This document shows, piece after piece, positions 34,944 through 43,776 of a DNA stretch of 64,000 nucleotides (the first letter of the stretch is position 1; each line of letters begins with the position of its first letter). Source of the DNA: JACVRX01 sp963831385 (lineage in GTDB: Bacteria; Actinomycetota; Actinomycetes; Jiangellales; Jiangellaceae); NCBI GenBank assembly GCA_963831385.1, contig CAWHPW010000017.1, positions 1 to 64,000 on the forward strand. Reading direction: 5' to 3'. The translations under genes and the position numbers were made by a program. The notes under the pieces are model-generated. The model ran no database searches, had not been told where the DNA came from, and was given only the letters and a program-made list of their open reading frames with translations.

Positions 34944-36551
34944 CTAGACCCAGTTCCAGGTGCCGGGTCCGCGGAGCCACATCCGCCGCAACCAGTCGTC
35001 GTACGGGATCGTCGCATCGACGTGGATCGGGTAGAACCAGGCCGCCACGACCAGCACCACGAGAACATACCCGCCTGCGACGGCCGCCCCGATCGTCCGC
35101 CGGGTCGGATTGGCGTTCGCCGGGCCGAGTATGAGCCCGAGGACATAGGCGACCGCCAGGACCAGGAATGGTGCGATGGAGACGGCATAGAACGCGAACA
35201 TGGTTCGGCCCGGAAAGAGGAACCATGGCACCCACGTCGCGAGGACACCGGCGAGAATCGCACCCGCCCGCCAGTCCCGCCGGGTCAGCCACATCCACAG
35301 GCAGACCGCCAGGGCGACACCTGCGCTCCACCACAACAGCGGTGTCCCCAGCGCCAGGACAGCTTGGCTGCAGCGGTCGACGTCGCAGCCCTGCTGCCCT
35401 CGCTCGAGGCCGGTGTAGTCGAACGACACCGGACGAGTGAGCAGGAGCCAACCCCACGCGTCGGAGGCATAGTCGTGTGGCGTCGCGAGGCCGCTGTGGA
35501 AATTCCACATCTCCCAGTGGTAGTGCCACAGGCTGCGCGCCCAGTCCGGCACCATGCTGGCCAAACCCGTCGCCGGCCGCAGCGCCGCCCACTGGCGTGA
35601 CCAGCCGTCGTCACCGGCGATCCAGCCGGCCCACGAGGCGAGGTAGACCACGACGGCGGACCCGACCATGGTGACGAACGCGATCGGCCCGTCTCGCAGG
35701 ACGGTGCGTCGCAGCGGCAACGTTTCCTCGGCCGAGCGGCGAGCGCTGAACTCCCACCACACGGTCAGTACACCGAACACTGCCAGCGCGTAGAGCCCGC
35801 TCCACTTCGTTCCGCACGCCAGCCCGAGCAGGATGCCGGCGGCGAGGCGCCAGGGCCGCCACGCGAACAGCGGCGACGTCGTCGCCCCCGAGTCGGCCCA
35901 GTCGGCGTACATCGCCCGGGCCCGGTCTCGGTCGACGAGTAGGCAGGCGAAGGCGGCGATGACGAACATCGCGAGGATGCCGTCCAGAATCGCCGTGCGG
36001 CTGACCGTGATCGACATTCCGTCGACGGCAAGGAGCAGGCCCGCCGTCGTGCCGAGCAGGGTCGACCGGAACAGCCGGCGCCCCACCCTCGCCACGATCA
36101 CGACCGTGACGATCCCGGCGACGGCGGTCGCGAGTCGCCATCCCACCGGCTCCATCCCGAGCAACCTGATGCCCAGCGCGATGAGCCACTTGCCGACCGC
36201 CGGGTGGACGACGAACGATGGCTGATCGGTGAAGATGTCGAGGTCCCCAGCGAGAACCATGTCGTCGGCCTCTTCGACGAAGGATCGCGCGTCGCCGAAG
36301 CGCAGTAGTGAATAGGCGTCCTTCGCATAGAACGTCTCGTCGAACACGAGCTTGGCCGGCCGACCGAGATCGACCAGCCGCAGCACGGCGGCCACTGCCC
36401 CGACGAACAGCGGGCCCAGCCATCCCCACGCACCGTCCTGCGGCATCGGCCGGACCAGCCGGGCCCGGACTGTCGATACCGCAGCTGCCGGTGCCGACGT
36501 CGGCGTCGATTCCGGAGCGGATTCGACGGTCGCATCGGTGGTCCGGGTCAC
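34944..36551 (-). CDS. pmt: Dolichyl-phosphate-mannose-type protein O-mannosyltransferase
   Basis: A 535-residue GT39 membrane enzyme that mannosylates exported proteins using polyprenyl-phosphate mannose, like M. tuberculosis Rv1002c. About eleven helices are visible. The catalytic acidic pair is in FDETFYAKDAYSLLRFG in the first external loop, and the FVVHPAVGKWLIALG motif follows. It is divergent from rsmI with a 26-base spacer, the arrangement also found in mycobacteria and Streptomyces. Confidence 0.92.
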   Translation of the reverse strand: MTRTTDATVESAPESTPTSAPAAAVSTVRARLVRPMPQDGAWGWLGPLFVGAVAAVLRLVDLGRPAKLVFDETFYAKDAYSLLRFGDARSFVEEADDMVLAGDLDIFTDQPSFVVHPAVGKWLIALGIRLLGMEPVGWRLATAVAGIVTVVIVARVGRRLFRSTLLGTTAGLLLAVDGMSITVSRTAILDGILAMFVIAAFACLLVDRDRARAMYADWADSGATTSPLFAWRPWRLAAGILLGLACGTKWSGLYALAVFGVLTVWWEFSARRSAEETLPLRRTVLRDGPIAFVTMVGSAVVVYLASWAGWIAGDDGWSRQWAALRPATGLASMVPDWARSLWHYHWEMWNFHSGLATPHDYASDAWGWLLLTRPVSFDYTGLERGQQGCDVDRCSQAVLALGTPLLWWSAGVALAVCLWMWLTRRDWRAGAILAGVLATWVPWFLFPGRTMFAFYAVSIAPFLVLAVAYVLGLILGPANANPTRRTIGAAVAGGYVLVVLVVAAWFYPIHVDATIPYDDWLRRMWLRGPGTWNWV

Positions 36552-36577
36552 CGGGTCATGGTAGGCGGGCTGCCAAG

Positions 36578-37456
36578 ATGGCCTGTGTGAACGTCACGTC
36601 GCGGGGCATCCTCGTCGTGGCCGGGACGCCGATCGGCGATGCCGCTGACGCCCCACCCGCGCTCGGCCGTGAGCTCGCCGCCGCGGACGTCGTCGCAGCG
36701 GAGGACACCCGACGGCTACGCCGGCTGGCCGGTGCACTCGGCGTACGAATCGAGGGGCGGGTCGTCTCGTACTTCGACGGCAACGAGACGGCCCGGACTC
36801 CTGAGTTGATCGAGGCCCTCGTAGGCGGCGCGCGGGTTCTGCTCGTCAGCGACGCCGGCATGCCGTCGGTGTCCGACCCGGGATTCCGACTGGTCGAGGC
36901 GGCCGTGGCCGCGGACGTCCGGGTGACCGTCGTACCTGGCCCGTCGGCCGTGCTGGCGGCGCTCGCCGTCAGCGGCCTACCAGTGGATCGGTTCTGCTTC
37001 GAGGGATTCCTCCCTCGCCGGGCCGGTGAACGCAACCGGCGGCTCGCCGCATTGGCGGCCGAACCGCGGACGCTGGTGTTCTTCGAGTCCCGCCACCGGC
37101 TGGCCGCCACACTTGCGGCGATGCGGGACGCGTGGGGCGAGCAGCGTCGCGCTGCGGTCTGCCGGGAACTGACCAAGACGCATGAGGAGGTCCGACGCGG
37201 GCCGCTCGGCGAGCTGGCGTCCTGGGCGGCCGACGGCGGTGCGCTCGGCGAGATCACGCTCGTCGTCGCCGGCGCTGCTGAGGGTTTGTCCGCGACCACC
37301 GCTGCCGAATCGGCGGCTATCGTCGCCGAGCGCGTGGCGGCAGGAGCCGACCGCAAGGACGCGATCGCCGCCGTCGCCCGGCAGTCGGGCTTGCCCAAAC
37401 GTGACGTCTACGCCGCCGTCGTCGCCCGTCGCGGGGAAGAAACCCGTTCGGAGTGA
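36578..37456 (+). CDS. rsmI: 16S rRNA (cytidine1402-2'-O)-methyltransferase
   Basis: A 292-residue RsmI/YraL protein of the tetrapyrrole-methylase fold. The signature VAGTPIGDAADAPPALGREL, AAEDTRRLRRL, SDAGMPSVSDPG and VTVVPGPSAVLAAL are intact. It methylates C1402 of 16S rRNA in the ribosomal P site. ATG 36578 is used; a GTG three codons later is also possible. The spacer to pmt is too short for two independent full promoters. Confidence 0.93.
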   Translation: MACVNVTSRGILVVAGTPIGDAADAPPALGRELAAADVVAAEDTRRLRRLAGALGVRIEGRVVSYFDGNETARTPELIEALVGGARVLLVSDAGMPSVSDPGFRLVEAAVAADVRVTVVPGPSAVLAALAVSGLPVDRFCFEGFLPRRAGERNRRLAALAAEPRTLVFFESRHRLAATLAAMRDAWGEQRRAAVCRELTKTHEEVRRGPLGELASWAADGGALGEITLVVAGAAEGLSATTAAESAAIVAERVAAGADRKDAIAAVARQSGLPKRDVYAAVVARRGEETRSE

Positions 37457-37484
37457 TGTCCACGCCCTGAGTAACCTGACCGCC

Positions 37485-38993
37485 GTGAGCCGGTTCTACG
37501 TCACGACACCGATCTACTACGTGAACGACGCCCCGCACATCGGTCACGCGTACACGACGGTGATCGCCGATGCCGTCGCCAGATGGCACCGACTCAACCG
37601 GGACGACACGTTCTTCCTCACCGGGACCGACGAGCACGGCCTCAAGGTGCAGCGTGCGGCCGAGCAGAACGGGGTGACACCGCGGGAGTGGGCCGACCGC
37701 ACCGTCGAGCGGTTCCGCGACGCATGGAAGCTGCTCAACATCTCCTACGACGACTTCATCCGTACGACCGAACTACGCCACCGGATTGCCGTGTCGACCA
37801 TCCTCCAACGGGTCTACGACAACGGGCACATCGAGCTGGGCATCTACGAGGGCCTCTACTGCGTCGCCTGCGAGGCCTACTACACGGTCGACGACCTGGT
37901 GGACGGCACGCTGTGCCCCATCCATCACCGGCCGGTCGAGGAAGTGCGTGAGGAGAACTACTTCTTCAAGCTGTCCAGCTTCCAGCAGCAGCTGCTCGAC
38001 CTCTATGCATCGCGGCCCGACTTCGTCCAGCCGGAGAGCAAGCGCAACGAGGCGCTGGGATTCATCCGGCAGGGTCTCCAGGACTTCTCCATCAGCCGGA
38101 CCTCCATCAGTTGGGGTGTGCCCATCCCGTGGGACCCCGGGCACGTCACCTACGTGTGGTTCGACGCCCTCACCAACTACATCACCGCCGTCGGGTACGG
38201 GCAGGACGATCAGCGGTTCGCCACCTGGTGGCCCGGCACGCATCTGATCGGCAAGGACATCCTGCGTTTCCACTGCGTCTACTGGCCGGCGATGCTCCTC
38301 GCCGCTGGGCTGGAGCCACCGGCCACCGTGTTCGTGCACGGCTTCCTGCTGGTCGGTGGGGAGAAGATGAGCAAGACCAAGCTCAACCAGATCGCCCCGG
38401 CCGACTTGGTCGAGGAATTCGGGGTCGACGGGTTTCGGTACCACTTCCTGCGTGACACGCCGTTCGGGCCTGACGGTGACTTCTCCTACGAGCGGATGGT
38501 CGACCGCTACAACGGCGACCTGGCCAACAACCTCGGGAACTTGCTGGCCCGGGTGACTGCCGTGGTCGGCAGCAAATGCGGCGGCATCGGTCCGGCCCCG
38601 CGAATCGACAGTCCACTTGCTGCCGTTGCCGCCGAGGTGGTCGATGCGGTTGCCGATGCGTGGGCCAGGGTCTTGCCCTCGGTCGCGCTCGAGGCAACGT
38701 GGCGGCTGGTCCGGGAGACCAACGTGTACCTGGAGGCCAACGAGCCGTGGAAGTTGCCGCCGGGGACGCAGGTGGACGCCGTCATGGGGGACGCGCTCGA
38801 GGCGCTACGCATCGTCGCCCTGCTCGCCTGCCCGGCCATCCCGGCCAGCTGCGACGAGCTGTGGAGGCGCATCGGGTTGTCCGGCTCGCCGGCAGACGCG
38901 GTGCTGCCGGCAGCGGCCGGTTGGGGCGGCTACCCGGGCGGGCTGGAAGTCGTCAAGGGCAGTCCGCTCTTCCCACGCGTCCAGCCCAGCTAG
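37485..38993 (+). CDS. metG: Methionyl-tRNA synthetase
   Basis: A 502-residue class I aminoacyl-tRNA synthetase. The HIGH motif is PHIGHAYTT and the KMSKS motif is GEKMSKTKL. A zinc-knuckle region with CVACEAYY and LCPIHHRPVE is visible. The protein ends after the anticodon-binding helical domain, without the C-terminal tRNA-binding domain of longer MetG enzymes, as is usual in actinobacteria. GTG 37485 follows rsmI by 28 bases. Its stop overlaps the convergent DUF1801 gene by four bases. Confidence 0.95.
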   Translation: MSRFYVTTPIYYVNDAPHIGHAYTTVIADAVARWHRLNRDDTFFLTGTDEHGLKVQRAAEQNGVTPREWADRTVERFRDAWKLLNISYDDFIRTTELRHRIAVSTILQRVYDNGHIELGIYEGLYCVACEAYYTVDDLVDGTLCPIHHRPVEEVREENYFFKLSSFQQQLLDLYASRPDFVQPESKRNEALGFIRQGLQDFSISRTSISWGVPIPWDPGHVTYVWFDALTNYITAVGYGQDDQRFATWWPGTHLIGKDILRFHCVYWPAMLLAAGLEPPATVFVHGFLLVGGEKMSKTKLNQIAPADLVEEFGVDGFRYHFLRDTPFGPDGDFSYERMVDRYNGDLANNLGNLLARVTAVVGSKCGGIGPAPRIDSPLAAVAAEVVDAVADAWARVLPSVALEATWRLVRETNVYLEANEPWKLPPGTQVDAVMGDALEALRIVALLACPAIPASCDELWRRIGLSGSPADAVLPAAAGWGGYPGGLEVVKGSPLFPRVQPS

Positions 38994-39400
38994 CCGCTCC
39001 GCGGTCGAGCGACGGACCGGGTCACGATCTCCTCGAGCACCTCGGGGTCCACCTCGGACAGCCGCTTGATGTAGAGGCATGACTTGCCCGTCGAGTGCTT
39101 GCCCAACCGGCCCAGCAGCTCGGCATATCCGTCGAAGCCTTCGGTGATGTAGAGCGTCAACGACTGCTTTCGTGGCGAGAGCCCCACCTCGAACCAGTCG
39201 AGTTCACGGCCGGTCTCGTACACCAGATGCTGGCGGCCGAACCCGATGATGCTGCTGCCCCACATCGTCGCGGGCTTGCCGGTGACCCGAGCCATCAGCG
39301 CGCACACCTGTTTCGCATCCTCGCGGCGCTCTGGGTCCGGCACCGCGTCAAGGAAGGCCGTCACGTCGTCGTCATTCGGCTGTGTCTTCAGCTCCGCCAT
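38990..39400 (-). CDS. DUF1801 protein
   Basis: A 136-residue DUF1801 protein. The core is visible as DVTAFLDAVPDPERREDAK, MWGSSIIGFG, and GKHSTGKSCLYIKRLSEVD. Function unknown. GAGGGG lies upstream of ATG 39400. It is convergent with metG and divergent from tatD, so it interrupts the metG-tatD pair that is contiguous in many relatives. Not closely similar to the DUF1801 protein at 637-1005. Confidence 0.82.
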   Translation of the reverse strand: MAELKTQPNDDDVTAFLDAVPDPERREDAKQVCALMARVTGKPATMWGSSIIGFGRQHLVYETGRELDWFEVGLSPRKQSLTLYITEGFDGYAELLGRLGKHSTGKSCLYIKRLSEVDPEVLEEIVTRSVARPRSG

Positions 39401-39445
39401 CACGCCGTCCCCTCGATCGTCGACCCGAACCCAGGCAGGGATGCA

Positions 39446-39529
39446 TCATTCTCCCGGTATTGCTATGCGATCTTGCGACAGGTACGGCGGTCCGACCGTC
39501 GAAGGTGTCGCAAGATCGTCGGAAGAATG
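39446..39529. repeat. Long imperfect hairpin repeat between DUF1801 gene and tatD
   Basis: A perfect 13-base inverted repeat (CGATCTTGCGACA at 39468-39480, its complement at 39506-39518) encloses a second small hairpin (GGCGGTC...GACCGTC). Outer arms CATTCT and AGAATG extend the pairing. The genes on either side diverge, so it is not a terminator of either. It resembles a mobile palindromic repeat. Confidence 0.55.
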
Positions 39530-39565
39530 GACATGATCATGTCGTCGGAGCGAAGGCGGGCAGGA

Positions 39566-40405
39566 ATGGGGAGTGAGCGGCCGCCGGCGCCCGATCCGCT
39601 GCCATCGCCGGTGACGGACACGCACTGCCATCTGGACATCGCCCGTGACCCAGACGAGTCGAATGCAGCGCCGGAGGACGCGCTTGCCGCCGCGGCAGCA
39701 GTCAACGTCACGCGCGTGGTCCAGATCGGCTGCGACCTGCCTGGTGCCACCTGGGCCGTCGAGACCGCCCAGCGGCTGCCGTCGGTCGTCGCCGGTGTCG
39801 CCCTGCACCCGAATGAAGCGCCTCGGCTGGCGGCTCGCGGTCGACTCGACGACGCGCTGACCGAGATCGACCGGCTGGCCGGTTCCAGCGATCGGGTGCG
39901 CGCCGTCGGCGAGACCGGTCTGGATTACTTCCGAACCGGAGCAGACGGCCACGCCGTCCAGGAAGCGTCCTTCCGCGCGCACATCGAGATGGCCCGGCGG
40001 CACGGAAAGGCGTTGGTCATCCATGATCGCGACGCACATGCCGACGTCCTGCGCATTCTCGACGACCAGACGCCGCCGGATCGGGTCGTCTTCCATTGCT
40101 TCTCCGGTGATGTGGACATGGCTCAGCACTGCGCCGACCGCGGATGGTTCGTCTCGTTCGCCGGCTCGGTCACCTTCGCCAACGCCGGAACGCTGCGCCA
40201 CGCCCTGGCCGCGACGCCGTTGCGCCAGCTGCTGGTCGAGACCGACGCGCCCTTCCTGACACCGCATCCGCACCGGGGAAAATCGAATGCGTCGTACCTC
40301 GTGCCGATCACGGTGAGGGCCATGGCAGACGTGCTCGGCACGGATCTCGAGGTCGTCTGCACGGCGTTGCAGCACAACACCGACGTCGCGTTCGGACGGT
40401 GGTAA
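39566..40405 (+). CDS. tatD: TatD-family metal-dependent DNase
   Basis: A 279-residue TIM-barrel hydrolase. Metal ligands are in TDTHCHLDIA, the family motifs are ALHPNEAPRLAARG, AVGETGLDYFR, HDRDAHADVL and FHCFSGDV, and the final LLVETDAPFLTPHP matches TatD. It is a 3'-5' exonuclease/AP-type repair enzyme. Possible starts are 39527, 39539 and 39566; the last is favoured by family length and by AGGCGGG nearby. Conserved order tatD-rpfB-ksgA-ispE follows. Confidence 0.92.
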   Translation: MGSERPPAPDPLPSPVTDTHCHLDIARDPDESNAAPEDALAAAAAVNVTRVVQIGCDLPGATWAVETAQRLPSVVAGVALHPNEAPRLAARGRLDDALTEIDRLAGSSDRVRAVGETGLDYFRTGADGHAVQEASFRAHIEMARRHGKALVIHDRDAHADVLRILDDQTPPDRVVFHCFSGDVDMAQHCADRGWFVSFAGSVTFANAGTLRHALAATPLRQLLVETDAPFLTPHPHRGKSNASYLVPITVRAMADVLGTDLEVVCTALQHNTDVAFGRW

Positions 40406-40566
40406 ATCGGGTCAAAACCGGCGCGCCCATTTGGCATCCGGCCCCGGGAGCCGTTACCGTCCTGTGACTGTTAGCCGGGATCGGGACGGATTCCAGCGGC
40501 CTTCGGGGGAAGGAGCACCGCCGGCTGGAGACCCGTACCTGGGTAGATCGAGTCCCCTGGAGCACC
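40406..40566 (+). promoter_or_regulatory. rpfB leader with a weak candidate riboswitch
   Basis: The leader contains GTTACCGTCCTGTGAC (40453-40468), which is similar to promoter-proximal blocks of other actinobacterial cell-wall hydrolase genes. It is followed by a G-rich segment CCTTCGGGGGAAGGAGCACC and by CTGGGTAGATCGAGTC. These faintly resemble parts of the c-di-AMP (ydaO) riboswitch often found upstream of rpf genes, but the conserved GGGTGAATC core is not intact, so this is only a candidate. Confidence 0.3.
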
Positions 40567-41682
40567 GTGCGTCTCCCCCTGCAGACGCTGGCAATCAACG
40601 TTGCCGTCGTTTCCGCGCTCGTGGGCGGCACCACTGCCTACGCCACTTTCGACAACACCGTCACGCTGAGCGTCGACGGTAAAGCCGAGTCCGTCCACAC
40701 GTTCGCCGATACCGTCGGCGAGGTCTTGGCCGACCAGGACATCGAGCTCGGCTCCCATGACGTCGTCGCTCCTTCCGTCGACAGCCCGGTGGAGGACGAC
40801 AGTGAGATCGCCGTACGGTTCGGCCGCCAGCTGACGGTGACCGTGGACGGCGTCGAGCGTGAGGTGTGGACCACCGCGCTCTCGGTCGACGAGGCTCTCG
40901 AGGACATGGGCATCCGCGCTGCCGGCGCCGAGCTGTCGGTCTCACGGTCACTCGGGATCGGCCGTCGTGGACTCGAGTTCGAGGTCCGCACAGCCAAGGA
41001 CCTGACCCTCGTCGCCGATGGCGAGTCCAAGCCCTACACGACCACGGCGATTACAGTCCGCGAGGCGCTGTCGGACGCGGGCATCACGTTGGCAGAGCTC
41101 GACCAGGTCAGCCCCGGGCTCGAGGAACCGGTTTCCGACGGTCTCACCCTCACGGTCAACCGGGTCGTCGTCGAGAAGCGCACCGTGACCGTCACCGTCG
41201 AGCACGAGGTCACTCGCAAGAACGACAGCTCGCTCTACGAAGGTGAAACCGAAGTCGAGGTCGAGGGACGCGATGGGAAGGTCGAGCAGCTGGTCGAGGT
41301 GGTGATCGTCGACGGCACGGAGAGCACGCAGCGCGTGCTTTCGGAGAAGACCGTGGTGGCGGCGGTCACCGAGGTCGTCCTGGTCGGGACCAAAGAACGC
41401 TCGACGCCGACACCGCCTCCCATCGACACCTCCGGCGACGGCGGCGTCTGGGACCAGCTGGCCGAGTGTGAGTCCGGCGGCAACTGGGCGATCAACACGG
41501 GCAACGGCTACTACGGCGGCCTGCAGTTCTCCGTGGGCACCTGGCAGGCATACGGCGGATCCGGATACCCGCACCAGAACAGCAAGGCTGAGCAGATCAG
41601 GATCGCCACCAAGGTGCGCGACGCTCGCGGCGGATACGGTGACTGGCCGGCCTGCGCCGCCAAACTCGGGCTGCCCACGTAA
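40567..41682 (+). CDS. rpfB: Resuscitation-promoting factor RpfB
   Basis: A 371-residue secreted muralytic protein. An N-terminal signal/anchor (LAINVAVVSALVGGTTAYA) is followed by three DUF348 repeats, a G5 domain (RTVTVTVEHEVTRKNDSSLY) and, at residues 295-371, the lysozyme-like Rpf domain. The catalytic Glu is in WDQLAECESGGNWAINTG, and GYYGGLQFSVGTWQ is conserved. RpfB cleaves peptidoglycan and promotes regrowth of dormant cells. Position between tatD and ksgA is the standard actinobacterial order. Confidence 0.95.
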   Translation: MRLPLQTLAINVAVVSALVGGTTAYATFDNTVTLSVDGKAESVHTFADTVGEVLADQDIELGSHDVVAPSVDSPVEDDSEIAVRFGRQLTVTVDGVEREVWTTALSVDEALEDMGIRAAGAELSVSRSLGIGRRGLEFEVRTAKDLTLVADGESKPYTTTAITVREALSDAGITLAELDQVSPGLEEPVSDGLTLTVNRVVVEKRTVTVTVEHEVTRKNDSSLYEGETEVEVEGRDGKVEQLVEVVIVDGTESTQRVLSEKTVVAAVTEVVLVGTKERSTPTPPPIDTSGDGGVWDQLAECESGGNWAINTGNGYYGGLQFSVGTWQAYGGSGYPHQNSKAEQIRIATKVRDARGGYGDWPACAAKLGLPT

Positions 41683-41701
41683 CAGCACTACGCTCGCCGC
41701 A

Positions 41702-42565
41702 GTGAGCGCCGACCAGACGTCCGCCGGTTCCAGGTTGTTGGGGCCGGCGGACGTGCGTCGTCGGGCGGCCGAGCTTGGCCTGCGCCCGACGAAGGCGCTC
41801 GGGCAGAACTTCGTGATCGACCCGAACACGGTCCGCCGCATCATCCGCACAGCCGGCGTGAGTACCGGCGACGTCGTGGTCGAGGTCGGTTCGGGGTTGG
41901 GTTCGTTGACGCTGGGCCTGCTGCCCGCGGCGGCACGGGTCGTGGCGGTCGAGATCGACCCCACGCTGGCCGGTGCGCTGACTGCGACAGTGGCCGACTA
42001 TGCCCCTGGCCTGGTCAGCCGGCTCGATGTCGTCCAGGCGGACGCCCTGCGAATGACCGATCTGCCCGGGCCCGACCCGACCACGCTGGTGGCCAACCTT
42101 CCGTACAACGTCGCCGTTCCCGTCTTGCTGCATCTGCTCGATGCCCTGCCGACTCTCCGGCACGGCCTGGTGATGGTCCAGAAGGAGGTGGCCGACCGGC
42201 TGGCAGCCGCGCCGGGCAGCCGTACGTACGGCGTGCCATCGGTGAAGGCGGCGTGGCACGCCGATATCCATCTGGCCGGCACGGTTCCCCGGACCGTGTT
42301 CTGGCCGGCCCCAAACGTCGATTCCGGGCTGGTGGCATTCGTCCGCCGCGACCCTCCCGGCGGGGCCGACCAACGGGACGTCTTCGCCGTCGTCGACGCG
42401 GCATTCGCGCAGCGCCGAAAGACCTTGCGGGCTGCGCTGTCACAGTGGGCAGGCTCACCCGCCGCGGCCGAGACCGTGCTGCGCGCCGCCGGGGTCGACC
42501 CTCGGGCTCGCGGCGAGCAGCTGGCTGTCGAAGACTTCGCCCGCATCGCCGCGCTGCGGCCGTGA
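41702..42565 (+). CDS. ksgA: 16S rRNA dimethyladenosine transferase
   Basis: A 287-residue KsgA/Dim1 methyltransferase that dimethylates A1518 and A1519 of 16S rRNA. The start region KALGQNFVIDPNTVRRI, SAM motif VVEVGSGLGSLTLGLL and catalytic VANLPYNVAVP are intact, with FWPAPNVDSGLVAF near the end. GTG 41702 follows rpfB by 19 bases. A palindromic repeat begins on its stop codon. Confidence 0.95.
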   Translation: MSADQTSAGSRLLGPADVRRRAAELGLRPTKALGQNFVIDPNTVRRIIRTAGVSTGDVVVEVGSGLGSLTLGLLPAAARVVAVEIDPTLAGALTATVADYAPGLVSRLDVVQADALRMTDLPGPDPTTLVANLPYNVAVPVLLHLLDALPTLRHGLVMVQKEVADRLAAAPGSRTYGVPSVKAAWHADIHLAGTVPRTVFWPAPNVDSGLVAFVRRDPPGGADQRDVFAVVDAAFAQRRKTLRAALSQWAGSPAAAETVLRAAGVDPRARGEQLAVEDFARIAALRP

Positions 42566-42668
42566 AGATCGTCGTGAAGCTCGGGCGTCGTGCAGAGGGG
42601 GCTGTGAAGATCGTCGTGAAACTCGGCCCCGCGGCTGGCGTGCTCGAAGTGTGCACGACGATCTTCAC
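42562..42668. repeat. GTGAAGATCGTCGTG palindromic repeat cluster (copy A)
   Basis: Two direct copies of GTGAAGATCGTCGTGAA (42562-42578 and 42604-42620) and one inverted copy (CACGACGATCTTCAC, 42654-42668) fill most of the ksgA-ispE spacer. The second and third can fold into a 15-base perfect stem. The first copy overlaps the ksgA stop codon. The same arms recur at 53009-53157, so this is a dispersed repeat family. Confidence 0.75.
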
Positions 42669-42726
42669 GACTCGCGGGCGGCCACGACATACCTCGACGG
42701 AGCTGGCCGCCGGGTAACCTCCCGCC

Positions 42727-43626
42727 ATGCCGTCGGTGACCGTCCGGGTGCCGGCAAAGATCAACATCGCGCTGTCGGTAGGCGAACGCCGGCCCGACGG
42801 CTTTCACGACCTGGCCACGATCTTCCATGCCGTATCTCTCTACGACGAAGTGGTCGCCCGACCTGCCGAGGACTTCCCGGTGACCACCGAGGGTGTCGGG
42901 TCCGAGCTGGTACCGCGAGACGGTTCCAATCTCGCGGTGCGGGCCGCACAGACGCTGGCGGCGTATTCAGGAATCAGCACCGGCGCGGGACTGCACATCC
43001 GAAAGGAGATCCCGGTGGCTGCCGGAATGGCCGGCGGCAGTGCCGACGCGGCCGCCGCGCTGGTTGCCTGTGACGCACTATGGGGCACCGGTCTCGGCCG
43101 GGCCGAGCTGTCGATCCTGGCCGCGCGGGTGGGTAGTGACGTTCCCTTCGCGCTGATGGGCGGCACCGCGTTGGGAACGGGCCGCGGTGAGCGCCTCACG
43201 CCGGCCATGGTGGGCGGTGTCTTCCACTGGGTACTCGCGATGTCTGACCACGGGCTCGCCACGGCCGACGTCTACGCCAGACTCGACGATCTGCGCTCCG
43301 GACAGAGCATCTCTGCGCCCGGGGTCGCGCCCGAGGTGTTGGCGGCGATACGGATCGCTGATGCCGACGCGCTCGGTCGCCTGCTCGTCAACGACCTTCA
43401 CGACGCCGCATGCGCATTGGCGCCGGAGTTGACGGCGATTCTGGAGACCGGACGCGACCTGGGCGCGCTCGGCGCGATGGTGTCCGGCTCGGGACCGACC
43501 TGCGCGTTCCTCGTCCGCGACGTGGAGCATGGGATCGACCTGGCGGTCGGGCTCAGTTCCGCGCAGGTGGCGGCCGACGTGCGGCGGGTGACCGGGCCGG
43601 TGTCAGGGCCGCGGATCGTCGGATGA
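42727..43626 (+). CDS. ispE: 4-(cytidine 5'-diphospho)-2-C-methyl-D-erythritol kinase
   Basis: A 299-residue GHMP kinase of the MEP isoprenoid pathway. VRVPAKINIALSVGERRPDG and the glycine-rich ATP loop PVAAGMAGGSADAAAAL are diagnostic, and the third motif GAMVSGSGPTCAFL is present. It supplies isoprenoid precursors used also by the carotenoid genes in this window. The 150 bases after it, up to the M23 gene, contain no feature I recognise. Confidence 0.95.
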   Translation: MPSVTVRVPAKINIALSVGERRPDGFHDLATIFHAVSLYDEVVARPAEDFPVTTEGVGSELVPRDGSNLAVRAAQTLAAYSGISTGAGLHIRKEIPVAAGMAGGSADAAAALVACDALWGTGLGRAELSILAARVGSDVPFALMGGTALGTGRGERLTPAMVGGVFHWVLAMSDHGLATADVYARLDDLRSGQSISAPGVAPEVLAAIRIADADALGRLLVNDLHDAACALAPELTAILETGRDLGALGAMVSGSGPTCAFLVRDVEHGIDLAVGLSSAQVAADVRRVTGPVSGPRIVG

Positions 43627-43776
43627 GCTGTGATTGCCCAGAACCTCGCGGTCGAGATGTTCGCCAACAGCTCCGGTCAGCCTGTTTGACGAGCATCTGG
43701 GCAGCGAGGTCACACCGGCCCGGGGTGGCCGGTTCAAGTGGCTCGGTCAGGAAAGATCCACGATCCGGCGGTGGGC

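Noticed and set aside
43627..43776. tRNA or small RNA gene after ispE
   Set aside because: No T-loop consensus or cloverleaf pairing could be found.
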